DNA from: Candidatus Parcubacteria bacterium
Lineage (GTDB): Bacteria; Patescibacteriota; Minisyncoccia; UBA6257; 2-01-FULL-56-20
Reading direction: 5' to 3'
DNA length: 44,499 nucleotides
Assembly (NCBI GenBank): GCA_027355945.1
Contig: DAIEHA010000007.1
Span: forward strand, 1 to 44,499
The notes under the pieces were generated by a model. That model did no database searches. It was not told the origin of the DNA and saw only the letters and a list, made by a program, of their open reading frames with translations. The stretch's first letter is position 1. Every line of letters begins with the position of its first letter. This document shows positions 27,840 to 36,544 of the stretch, piece by piece. A program made the position numbers and the translations under genes.

Positions 27840-29897
27840 TTATGGCCACGGCAGCGGAAGTTTCACGCCTACGAACGAATTCATCCCTGTGTACGTGGTC
27901 GCCATCTGCCCCGTGGGGATCGCAATGCCCCAATAGAACGTGGAACTTTCCACCGCGATCGTGGATGTGGGTTTCGGAAGATCGATCGCCACCGTCGATC
28001 CCGGATTGGGAAGCAACGCCGTTCCTGATGCATAGGAGATCACGGATGTCGCGAAGTGCTGCTGTCCCACGGGGATGCTGAACGACCCGTTCACCATGTT
28101 CGTGCCGTAGACGTCCACGTTCATCGCGACATTTCCCATCGATTGGATGACCGATGCAGGACCAAGGCTCGCGGTGCCGGAACCCTGCGTGAGGTTCCCG
28201 TAATTTATCGTCGAGGTGGTCTCGAACGCAAGGAGCGAGAGCAGCGTCACGCCGGTGGAGGATGCCGTGCCCGTAGCGCCGGCCGAGTCCACCGCAAGCA
28301 TCGAAGCCGACCAGGAATCCCCCGCCCACGGCGTCGATGCGTCCGTCGGCTGGGCGAAATACGCTACATGGAAATTGCAGGTCACGTTACAGGACGTTCC
28401 CGCGCAGTTACTGAATGAACAATCGCTCGGAACGCCTTGATAGCAATCATTCGGATCCGGCGTGCATGCCGGCCCGAGACTCGTGCGATAAAGGGTGCTC
28501 GTGACCGTCTGGACATCGGTATAGCCGTTGCCATCACTCACGGTTGCGGTCGCGGTGATGAGCGTCGTGGTCCCCTCGATGAGCGCGATGCTCTGTCCGC
28601 CGTTCAAGGTGACCGAGTTTATCGTCGGAGGGACGTTCCCGATGGTGACCTCCGGGTATGCGGCATAGGAGGTAAAGGCGGTGCCGTTCGATTCCACGGC
28701 GCGAAAGCAGAACGTGGACCCTCCGGGCGCACTGTTGTCGATGAGCGCGAAGTCCCACTTGCCATCCTCTCCGGCAGGAATGGCGCCCTGCGAATTGGTG
28801 AACGGGTTTGCTTCCCCATAGGTCTGATTCACGATCGTGTTCGTCCCGTCGATGGGATCGGTGGATGTGGGAATGAGAGGATCGCCGTTCGCGGGGGTGG
28901 GGTTGTTGTAATATTCGATGTATCCCGTCGAGGTCGCCACGTCGGCATACGCCCCCGTCGGCGCCGCGCACGTACCCGTCCCCATAGTAGCCATCTGGAG
29001 CTTGAAGGAACGGTTTCCCGCCGCAAGCGGATTCGTCGTCACATTGATGAGCATGCGGAGGCGGAAGGGCGCCGTAAGCGATGCGAGTACCGTCGATGCA
29101 TTCTGCAATGCGAGCGGGGGCCCGACGCCTGCGCTGTCCGTGTTCGAGAACCATCGGAATGCCGACTGCGTGAACGTGATCTGCGCCCTGAAGCTCACGA
29201 TCTGCCCGATCCATGCGCCCGATGCCGCCGCGGTGCCGACGGTGGAATAGGTCCCTGTTGCGTTCACCACGCGGTCCGCGCCGCTGTAGGTCGCACGGGT
29301 ATTGTGACTGCCATTCACGTTCGCAAAGTCATTTTCTTTCGTGAAGGAATTGCTCCAGGAAGAGAATGTCGTTTGCGCCACGATGGTGGTGGCGGCGAAG
29401 ATAAGTTCATCGGGCTGGGTCGTCGTGATGGATACGCCGTTCGTCGCCGTACCGGTGCCCGTCGTGGAGGTCGCCTGATCGAGCGGATTGGAGACCGATA
29501 GCCCGCTATATTCGTAAATATGGAGACCGAGCTGCAGCGAGGTTGCCGTCGTCACCGTGACCGCGGTCGGTTCGGCGGAACCCGCCAACTTATAAAAAAT
29601 GGCCTGGCTCGCCGTACCGCTCATATTGAGCGCCGCGGACCAGCCGGTCGGCACGTTGATGCCCGTATTTCCGCTCGCGCCGAGCACCGCGATCAGAAGA
29701 TCCCCGGAGGTCGGCGTCACGCCGAACGTCGCCGTCACGGTGTTCGCACTGCCGCCCGCGCTCGTATTGCTCGCCGTCTGCACGAGCGTCGTCGTGGCGT
29801 GAGCGAACGGCCACAGCACGAATATCCGGCTTACCGCAAGCCATGCGAGGAGTAAACCGGCAACAATGATGCCAAGGGAGTAGATGCGGCGCATCAT
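27840..29897 (-). CDS. Large surface protein with jellyroll-like N-terminal region and repeat module
   Basis: Signal/TM N-terminus; module FRWFSN..FKLQMA..WDFALIDNSAPGGSTFCFRAVESNGTAFTSYAAYPEV shared with 41067..44499; C-terminal INYGNLTQGSG.. domain. Confidence 0.75.
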   Translation of the reverse strand: MMRRIYSLGIIVAGLLLAWLAVSRIFVLWPFAHATTTLVQTASNTSAGGSANTVTATFGVTPTSGDLLIAVLGASGNTGINVPTGWSAALNMSGTASQAIFYKLAGSAEPTAVTVTTATSLQLGLHIYEYSGLSVSNPLDQATSTTGTGTATNGVSITTTQPDELIFAATTIVAQTTFSSWSNSFTKENDFANVNGSHNTRATYSGADRVVNATGTYSTVGTAAASGAWIGQIVSFRAQITFTQSAFRWFSNTDSAGVGPPLALQNASTVLASLTAPFRLRMLINVTTNPLAAGNRSFKLQMATMGTGTCAAPTGAYADVATSTGYIEYYNNPTPANGDPLIPTSTDPIDGTNTIVNQTYGEANPFTNSQGAIPAGEDGKWDFALIDNSAPGGSTFCFRAVESNGTAFTSYAAYPEVTIGNVPPTINSVTLNGGQSIALIEGTTTLITATATVSDGNGYTDVQTVTSTLYRTSLGPACTPDPNDCYQGVPSDCSFSNCAGTSCNVTCNFHVAYFAQPTDASTPWAGDSWSASMLAVDSAGATGTASSTGVTLLSLLAFETTSTINYGNLTQGSGTASLGPASVIQSMGNVAMNVDVYGTNMVNGSFSIPVGQQHFATSVISYASGTALLPNPGSTVAIDLPKPTSTIAVESSTFYWGIAIPTGQMATTYTGMNSFVGVKLPLPWP

Positions 29898-29943
29898 GGT
29901 GTCATTTTACCATGCTCGCGGCCGCATCCATCCCTCTCGTCCT

Positions 29944-31959
29944 TTATTTCACCACAAGATTGAACTGGCAGAAGTTGGGGAGGACCCTCCCGTCCGTTTG
30001 CCGCTCTTTATATATGACGATCACGCCGTATGAGCCCGGTACCGTTGAAGGGGTTATGGTAAGACCGATCGTGTCGATCCCGGACGGCCCTCCGGGGACT
30101 ACGGTCCCGGTCACGCCCGTAGGCAGCGACCCAAGCGAAGCCTGATAGATCGGTGCGACCATGGGCGCCGGGGGCGGGATCGGAGGCGGAGGATACATCG
30201 TTGCCGACGATGCCGTTGCCGACGAGCTTGGCGCAACCGCCGGAGGCGGAGGCTGCGCGACCATCGAAAGGACGTAGGACACGCTCCCTCCGGGATATGC
30301 CTCGTTCGAGAACGGGGTAACGGAACATCGCTGTTCCGCCGAAGGATCGAACACATCCCGGAGCGCGTTCACGGGGGGCGTCGAGGAGGCGGATGCCGCG
30401 GAAGATGAGCTTTGTGAGAACACCGTGCTCGTGGAAGCCGATTGGTCCGTACCCGGAGCTATCGTACCGTTCGGCGCGTCGGCATAATCCACCTCAACCC
30501 CTATCGAATCAAGGTATACCTTCGGGGAATCCGTGGCGTTCAATCCCACAAGCGCCACTTGGAGATGCTGAAGCTCCTGCCATGAATAGATCGGTATGGA
30601 ATACCGCGCCGTCTGCCAATTCCCCGCGTTCACATCCACGACCGGCTGCCACGTGACGCCATCCGTCGAATACATGATGGCGAGAAAATCCCCCGGTGCG
30701 CCAGGCGGAAGCGTGATATTCTGGAACACCGATGTGTTCATTGTGATGGGAGCGGGTGCGGTAGTGGTCGAGGGGATGCCCTCTGTAAGCGAAGAGGTTG
30801 CTGTGGCAGCAGTGTTCGTCGACGATGCGGGCGATGCAGGCGATGCGGGAGCGGGAGCCGCAGCCGCAGAAGACGATGGTGCGCTGTCGTGCGCCGCAAC
30901 AACCGAGGATGCGTTTTCGGCAAACGCGGTCGGAACGATATTGAACAGCCACGACGTTCCAGATGACGATGCTGTCGTAGGTGACGGTGCGGGGGTCGGA
31001 GCGGGGGCGGGGGTTGGGGTTGGGGTTGATGCTGCACTAGATGCGGACGTAGGAGCGGGTGCGGGAGCGGGCGTGGGTGCGGGAGCGGACGTAGGAGTAG
31101 GCGTAGGTGTGGAGCTTGCACTAGATGCGGGCGCGGGCGCCGATGAAACAGTATTCGTATTCGCGGTCGCAGGGGTCGAAATCGGCGCGGGCGCCGATGT
31201 CTTCGTCATGTCGTTGCTCGCGGAAGCTGGAATGGAATTCGGGGAAGAGGTTGCGGTCGAAGCGGGCGCGGACACGCTTCCGGAATCCGTTGTGGATGCT
31301 GATGGCGCGCCTCCCGCCGCCGGAACGGAAACGGAGGATGATGCTATTGCAGCCGTGGACGATGCGAGGATCTTCGAACCTGTCGATGATGAGGCGCTCC
31401 CTTCCGTGGCAGAAGAAGTGGCTGCCTGTCCCGTGATCGCTCCATCCGTCGAGGTTGCTATGGGAACAGCCTCTGCCGATCCCCCTCCGGCCGCAGCGGG
31501 AATCGGCGCAATGGCCGCATACCAGGAAAGGACGAGCGACGCCGCACGGAACTGCTTCGCCTCAAGGTCCGCGATGTTCGTCTGTCCCGAAAAATTCCCG
31601 CAGAACATCTGCGCGTGCCCCGTCGAGAACACCGCCGAATTGAGCGGGGTGAACGCCGCTGCAGGCGCGCCGGGCGGAAGATCGGGCGCACCGAGCGCAT
31701 TCTGGACGTTGTCCCACGAACCAAGGCACGATGAAGGATAGAAATCCGCGGTGCTCGCGAACCCTATCATGAAGGAATATGCGAACCCGCCCGCTGCAAG
31801 CACCCCGCACATCGCAAGGAACCATGCTTTATGCGTTTTGATGAACGCGCGGACGCTCCGCGCGCTTATCTCGAACTGGACGCGATACGTCCGCTCGCGA
31901 AGCATCACCGTCCCTCCCCGGGAACTCTCTCGTATATCCCTTATCTTTTTTCCCTTCAT
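29944..31959 (-). CDS. TM-anchored surface protein with long Pro/Ala/Ser/Thr low-complexity linker
   Basis: N-terminal TM AWFLAMCGVLAAGGFAYSFMIGF; (PA)n/(PT)n linker; ATGA overlap with upstream gene. Confidence 0.7.
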   Translation of the reverse strand: MKGKKIRDIRESSRGGTVMLRERTYRVQFEISARSVRAFIKTHKAWFLAMCGVLAAGGFAYSFMIGFASTADFYPSSCLGSWDNVQNALGAPDLPPGAPAAAFTPLNSAVFSTGHAQMFCGNFSGQTNIADLEAKQFRAASLVLSWYAAIAPIPAAAGGGSAEAVPIATSTDGAITGQAATSSATEGSASSSTGSKILASSTAAIASSSVSVPAAGGAPSASTTDSGSVSAPASTATSSPNSIPASASNDMTKTSAPAPISTPATANTNTVSSAPAPASSASSTPTPTPTSAPAPTPAPAPAPTSASSAASTPTPTPAPAPTPAPSPTTASSSGTSWLFNIVPTAFAENASSVVAAHDSAPSSSAAAAPAPASPASPASSTNTAATATSSLTEGIPSTTTAPAPITMNTSVFQNITLPPGAPGDFLAIMYSTDGVTWQPVVDVNAGNWQTARYSIPIYSWQELQHLQVALVGLNATDSPKVYLDSIGVEVDYADAPNGTIAPGTDQSASTSTVFSQSSSSAASASSTPPVNALRDVFDPSAEQRCSVTPFSNEAYPGGSVSYVLSMVAQPPPPAVAPSSSATASSATMYPPPPIPPPAPMVAPIYQASLGSLPTGVTGTVVPGGPSGIDTIGLTITPSTVPGSYGVIVIYKERQTDGRVLPNFCQFNLVVK
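31003..31025 (+). other. Predicted G-quadruplex motif inside CDS 29944..31959
   Basis: GGGGGCGGGGGTTGGGGTTGGGG. Confidence 0.6.
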
Positions 31960-33791
31960 CGCTTCGCTTCCCTCTCTTCCTCGCCCTCGTTCAATGCGCG
32001 ATCGACGTCGTCGACCTCCTTCGCGATGGTCGATTCGGAGATGGCAAGCGCATTCCTCATCGCATCGAGCACGTTCTCCGGCTCGAGTTTGATCTCGCCC
32101 TGTGCCGCCGCCGCGCCGCCCTCCATGTGGTTGATCTGGTCATCCACCTCCTCGCGCAACGCCTCGAATACCGCCTTCGTCTTCTGGCGCACATCCTCAT
32201 TCTCCCTCTTCGCGAGCGAGATGTGAATATCGTTTATCTTCTTCCGATAGAACCCGTACGTCACAAGTCCGCCGATGAACGAAAGAAGCAGGACGATGAT
32301 GATCCATCCGAACCGGTCGAGGAACGGTGCCGCAAGGACGTTCATCGGCGCGCCCGCGGTCGTGCTCGCAAACGCGCCCTGCGTCGTGACCATCGACGCG
32401 ACAAGCGTGTATCTCCCTCCAGGAAGACCGCCTTCCACCGCATAGAGCCAATGCCCCGTCGCATCCGCCACCATCTTCCCCTCGGACACCGTCTTTCCGG
32501 TCGAGTCATCGATATCGAGTGTCACGTTTGCGCCGCTATCCGCAACGCCTTCGATCACGATCGGGGACTGTTCGATCACCGTCGCCGGGAAATTCGTGAT
32601 CTCCGGACTTCCGATCCCTGAAATCTGGAATTGGCCGTCGGCCTCCGTGCTGTTGCCGGCCTTGTCTATCGCGAAGATGGCGACCGTATGCTTGCCCGGC
32701 AGGAGCGGCGGAGCGGTGTAGACCCCATTCTGCATATCCGAAAGCGCGATCGTCGACGACGCCCCTCCATCGAAGATCACCTCATAATGGTCCACCCCCG
32801 AAACCGTATCCGTCGCATTGAACGCGATCGTCGTCCTTCCTGAGATTCCCGCGCCCGGTGCGATCGTGAGCGTGAACGGCAGCGGGGACGTAAGGTCGAT
32901 CTGCACCGGCATGGCCATGGGATCACTCCAATCCCCCAGCGCATCCTCGAAGCGCACATGGAAATACCACACTCCTTCCCCGATGTTGGAATATTGCTTG
33001 CTTGAAATGAGGCCCTCGGACACCCTCTTGGGATACGTGTTGGGATTCCTATCGAACGCCGTGCTCACCCCCGCGACGTCGGGCGTCAGCTTCCATGAGA
33101 AGGATGGGTTCGGATTGCTGTACCACTTGGTGGGATCGGGATGCGTCGGCGAAGTGATCGTCACCGCAGGCGTGAACGACGAGGGGGTGCTCACGGGCTG
33201 GGCCGCCTGTCCCGACGATCCGCCTCCTTGGCTTGCCGCCGCAGCCTGACTCGCGGATGAGGGGGCAGGTGCGGGAGCGGCGGCACTGATGGTGAATGTG
33301 GCGCCCGTCGTTCCTCCGAGAGCGCTCGTCCCCTGGCCATCCGCCGCAAGCGCATCCGCGGACGCGAATTGGAGCGATGCGCTTCCCGCCTTCAATGCTT
33401 TGAATGTGACATCGAACACGTCGCCGGCATCGCCGGTGTACGCGTTGTTGCTCCCTCCGCTGAAATTCACGGTGCCATCCGTATTCGAGAACGAGGGATC
33501 GTTCACCCAAAGGTTGAACACCGAATTTCCCTTTGAGATGCTCTCGGCGGCCAGCATCGTGGGATCGAATGTGATCTTGCCGTCGGCGGCGTTCACTCCC
33601 ACGCCTCCTCCGCTCGCAAGCATGACGCTCACCGTGAATGTCTGGCCCACGGAATACGAACCGCTTGCCGGAGAAATGGATAATGAAGCCCCTCCCGCGG
33701 CCTTCGTATGCGGGGACGGGAGGATGAATGCCGCAACGAGGAACGCAGCGGCGACAATGCTACTTCCCAGCCTGATCCTTTGATGGTTCAT
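31956..33791 (-). CDS. Cohesin-domain surface protein with Ig-like domains, TM helix and cytoplasmic coiled-coil-like tail
   Basis: ASLSISPASGSYSVGQTFTVSVMLASGGGVGVNAADGKITFDPTMLAAESISKGNSVFNLWVNDPSFSNTDGTVNFSGG; TM WIIIVLLLSFIGGLVTYGFY; charged helical tail. Confidence 0.8.
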   Translation of the reverse strand: MNHQRIRLGSSIVAAAFLVAAFILPSPHTKAAGGASLSISPASGSYSVGQTFTVSVMLASGGGVGVNAADGKITFDPTMLAAESISKGNSVFNLWVNDPSFSNTDGTVNFSGGSNNAYTGDAGDVFDVTFKALKAGSASLQFASADALAADGQGTSALGGTTGATFTISAAAPAPAPSSASQAAAASQGGGSSGQAAQPVSTPSSFTPAVTITSPTHPDPTKWYSNPNPSFSWKLTPDVAGVSTAFDRNPNTYPKRVSEGLISSKQYSNIGEGVWYFHVRFEDALGDWSDPMAMPVQIDLTSPLPFTLTIAPGAGISGRTTIAFNATDTVSGVDHYEVIFDGGASSTIALSDMQNGVYTAPPLLPGKHTVAIFAIDKAGNSTEADGQFQISGIGSPEITNFPATVIEQSPIVIEGVADSGANVTLDIDDSTGKTVSEGKMVADATGHWLYAVEGGLPGGRYTLVASMVTTQGAFASTTAGAPMNVLAAPFLDRFGWIIIVLLLSFIGGLVTYGFYRKKINDIHISLAKRENEDVRQKTKAVFEALREEVDDQINHMEGGAAAAQGEIKLEPENVLDAMRNALAISESTIAKEVDDVDRALNEGEEEREAKR

Positions 33792-34362
33792 CCGGAATTT
33801 CTTTAACCGAAAGCCTCTTCCCCTCTCCGGGGTGCTTCGCGGGCAATACGATGCGGAGCACTCCCCGCTCAAGGGACGCTTCCGCCTCCCCGCTATCGAA
33901 CGGTGCGGGAAGATAGACCTTCCTGTACCATTTCTTCCATTTCGTCTCCTGTTTCACATACCGCCCCTTCTCATCCCGATCGCCATCCTTCGCACCGGGA
34001 AGCGGAGGCGGCGCAGGACGCTGCTGTTCCGCTCGGATCGTGAGGGTGTTCGCTTCTTCGCTCATCACTATTTCGAGGCCGTCCTTCGCGACACCGGGCA
34101 ATTGCGCCACTACCACCATCCTTTCATCCGACTGGAAAAGGTCTATGTCGAGGGGTTCCGTCCCATCAGGAGGAAGATCGCTTCCTTGGTCCACTGCAAT
34201 GGATACCGGAGGTTCCCCGGGCCGTTGCGGCTGGTCCACGCGCTCTCCTGTGGCTTTGAAGGATGCCGTCCTCGAAGACGCGGACGGCGCCGGCGCGGCG
34301 GGTACCGCATCGGGATTGACTTCGTTCAGTTTGCTTTCGAGCTTCTGGTAGAACGAGAGCAT
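33760..34362 (-). CDS. Hsp20/alpha-crystallin family small heat shock protein
   Basis: LDIDLFQSDERMVVVAQLPGVAKDGLEIVMSEEANTLTIRAEQ..YRKVYLPAPFDSGEAEASLERGVLRIVLPAK. Confidence 0.88.
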   Translation of the reverse strand: MLSFYQKLESKLNEVNPDAVPAAPAPSASSRTASFKATGERVDQPQRPGEPPVSIAVDQGSDLPPDGTEPLDIDLFQSDERMVVVAQLPGVAKDGLEIVMSEEANTLTIRAEQQRPAPPPLPGAKDGDRDEKGRYVKQETKWKKWYRKVYLPAPFDSGEAEASLERGVLRIVLPAKHPGEGKRLSVKEIPDEPSKDQAGK

Positions 34363-34399
34363 ATTATATCTAAGTATACCACACCTCTTCGCCGCTCCC

Positions 34400-36088
34400 T
34401 CATCCTGTCCAGTTGTACAGCATGATACTGAGATCGGGGAGATCAACGACGCCATCGCCGTTCAGGTCTCCCGGGGACCATGCCTCTCCCCAATGGAAGA
34501 GGAGTATGGAAAAATCCACGAGATTCACCTTCCCATCGCCGTTCAGGTCTCCTTTTCCTCTGGGTTTCGGCACCGTGCCCACACCAAGATAGGATATGCT
34601 CGAAAAAGGGCTCTGCGTGTAGGCGGGAAGGAACGCCCTCGCTTTGATCTGATAGGTATCGGCCGGGAATCCTCCCGTTGAAAGACCGTAAGACCACGCT
34701 CCCGTCGCATTCGCGGTCGTGGTCGCCGTCACGGGAGCCTGTGCGCCGCTCTGGCTCGTCACCACGATTTCCACGGTCGAGGATGGTTCGGCGACGCCCG
34801 CGATCGTCGCGGTCCCTCCGATACCCACCGTGCTCGTGGCAAATGAAAGTCCCGGGGGGAGCAGGATGTTCGTGATCTGGTTCGTCGTCCCCGAAATGAG
34901 CGTGATCGTCGTCGTATACGAGGCGATCGCGGTCCCACCCGTACCGTTCTCAAGGAGCGTGAATGAATATGTCCCTTCCGGCATCGGCGGGATGGTGACG
35001 GAGAAATTCCCCGCGCTGTCCGCGATGGTGGAAGCGCTCGGCAGCAGAACGCCGTCCTCGAGCACCGAGATACTGACGTTCGGCAGCGCGATGCCCGAGA
35101 TGGCGAGCGCCGGCTCCGCCGGCCCTGCAGGATATGGCGCACCGCCGCCTCCGCCGCCTCCGCCTCCGCCCGAATAGGATTGGCCCGACGTCCCGCCGCC
35201 CAACCCGGTACCCGTCGGATCGCCCGCAATGAAAGAGATGACGTAATCGCTCGTATCGGTGTTCCCCGTAAAATCCATGCAGCGCGCATAGAGCGTATAC
35301 GTGGTCCCCTTGGTGATGCCGGTGATCGTCGTATATTGGAACGTCCCCGTATAGTCGCTCGAAAACGTCCCCGTCATCGCGCTATAGCTCACCCCCGAGG
35401 ATGTCGCATACCGACACGTGGAATACGTATCCGCATTGAACGATACGACGACCCCGAGAACGTTCGAGGGGATCGTGCCCGTCGGCAGCGCATTGGAGAG
35501 GACCGGCGGCGTGGTCCGATACTGGTTCACGTCGACACCGACCGCGGGAAGGATCGCGACCATCGCCGAACCGTAATCGATCGCGGTCCCCGAAGCGGCA
35601 TTCGTATCGATAAAGATGCGATAGGACGCCGTCGATGATGGATTGGTTATCTCATATCCTCCCGGTATGCCCAAGATCATTTTCACATATGCCCCCGGAG
35701 GAACGGAGGCTCCCGACGGCATGGCAACCGTGATCGGTCCCGTCCCCGGAACGATGGAGACCCCCGCATCCGAAATTCCCGCGGAAGGCCCCACCGCCCA
35801 CGGCACGAATCCGCCGGTCGGTGAAGACGTGGAGACCGCGAACGAAACATCCGTGTAATTGAAGGAGGGGTCCAATAAGAATGCATCGTTCTCGAACGAA
35901 ATGACCGCGGAGCCCGATGCGGGGATCCCTCCGGGGACGCCGAACACGATCGTGTGGGTCGTCGGCCATGAGGGCCGCGAATCCCCGATCGTATCGCTCA
36001 CATGGGACATGACCGCGGCATGCGCGAACTGCGGGATCGCGGACGCGCATATCCATATCGCCGCCAAAAGCAACAGATATCGTTTCAC
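34400..36088 (-). CDS. Secreted Ig-like protein with poly-Gly linker and C-terminal type I dockerin
   Basis: GDLNGDGKVNLVDFSILLFHWGEAWSPGDLNGDGVVDLPDLSIMLYNWTG*; homologous to 19564..20724; GTG start. Confidence 0.82.
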   Translation of the reverse strand: MKRYLLLLAAIWICASAIPQFAHAAVMSHVSDTIGDSRPSWPTTHTIVFGVPGGIPASGSAVISFENDAFLLDPSFNYTDVSFAVSTSSPTGGFVPWAVGPSAGISDAGVSIVPGTGPITVAMPSGASVPPGAYVKMILGIPGGYEITNPSSTASYRIFIDTNAASGTAIDYGSAMVAILPAVGVDVNQYRTTPPVLSNALPTGTIPSNVLGVVVSFNADTYSTCRYATSSGVSYSAMTGTFSSDYTGTFQYTTITGITKGTTYTLYARCMDFTGNTDTSDYVISFIAGDPTGTGLGGGTSGQSYSGGGGGGGGGGAPYPAGPAEPALAISGIALPNVSISVLEDGVLLPSASTIADSAGNFSVTIPPMPEGTYSFTLLENGTGGTAIASYTTTITLISGTTNQITNILLPPGLSFATSTVGIGGTATIAGVAEPSSTVEIVVTSQSGAQAPVTATTTANATGAWSYGLSTGGFPADTYQIKARAFLPAYTQSPFSSISYLGVGTVPKPRGKGDLNGDGKVNLVDFSILLFHWGEAWSPGDLNGDGVVDLPDLSIMLYNWTG

Positions 36089-36100
36089 CCTTTTATGGTA

Positions 36101-36544
36101 TCACGCCGCGGTCGGCGTTTCCTTCCCTTGTCCCATCCCCCTCTCCATGCGTTCGCGCCGTGCCCCGAGGTGGAAACTGAGTCCGACAAAAAACGCAGCG
36201 ATCCCCACCGCCACCATGAGATACCAGGGCACCGCCGAAGACGATGCGGGAGATCCCTTCGCCGCTTGGGATGCAAGCGCAGCCTTCTGGGACGCAAGGT
36301 CCGCAGCCTCCATGTCGAGCTGGGTCTTTTCCTGGCTCAATTGCGCGTTCAAAGTATTATACGGATTCGGCGCAACACCCACGACCACGCCCACCTGCGC
36401 AAGCATGCTCTTCGCCGGCGCAAATCCTCCCGGCGTTCTTGCGATGAAAAAGGTGCTTCCCACGACGACCGTTACGGCCGCCGCCATGAGTATCGTTCCT
36501 ATCCTTGCGTGTGGCATGCGCATGCCGGAAGCAGGACTATCCAA
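36101..36544 (-). CDS. Small membrane protein: TM - helical linker - TM
   Basis: TILMAAAVTVVVGSTFFIA..LNAQLSQEKTQLDMEAADLASQKAALASQ..VPWYLMVAVGIAAFFVGLSF. Confidence 0.65.
   Translation of the reverse strand: MDSPASGMRMPHARIGTILMAAAVTVVVGSTFFIARTPGGFAPAKSMLAQVGVVVGVAPNPYNTLNAQLSQEKTQLDMEAADLASQKAALASQAAKGSPASSSAVPWYLMVAVGIAAFFVGLSFHLGARRERMERGMGQGKETPTAA

Noticed and set aside
30596-31741. 381-aa plus-strand ORF rich in Val/Gly/Ala/Asp
   Set aside because: Mirror of the Pro/Ala/Thr linker of the minus-strand gene; no SD or promoter, low-complexity artefact
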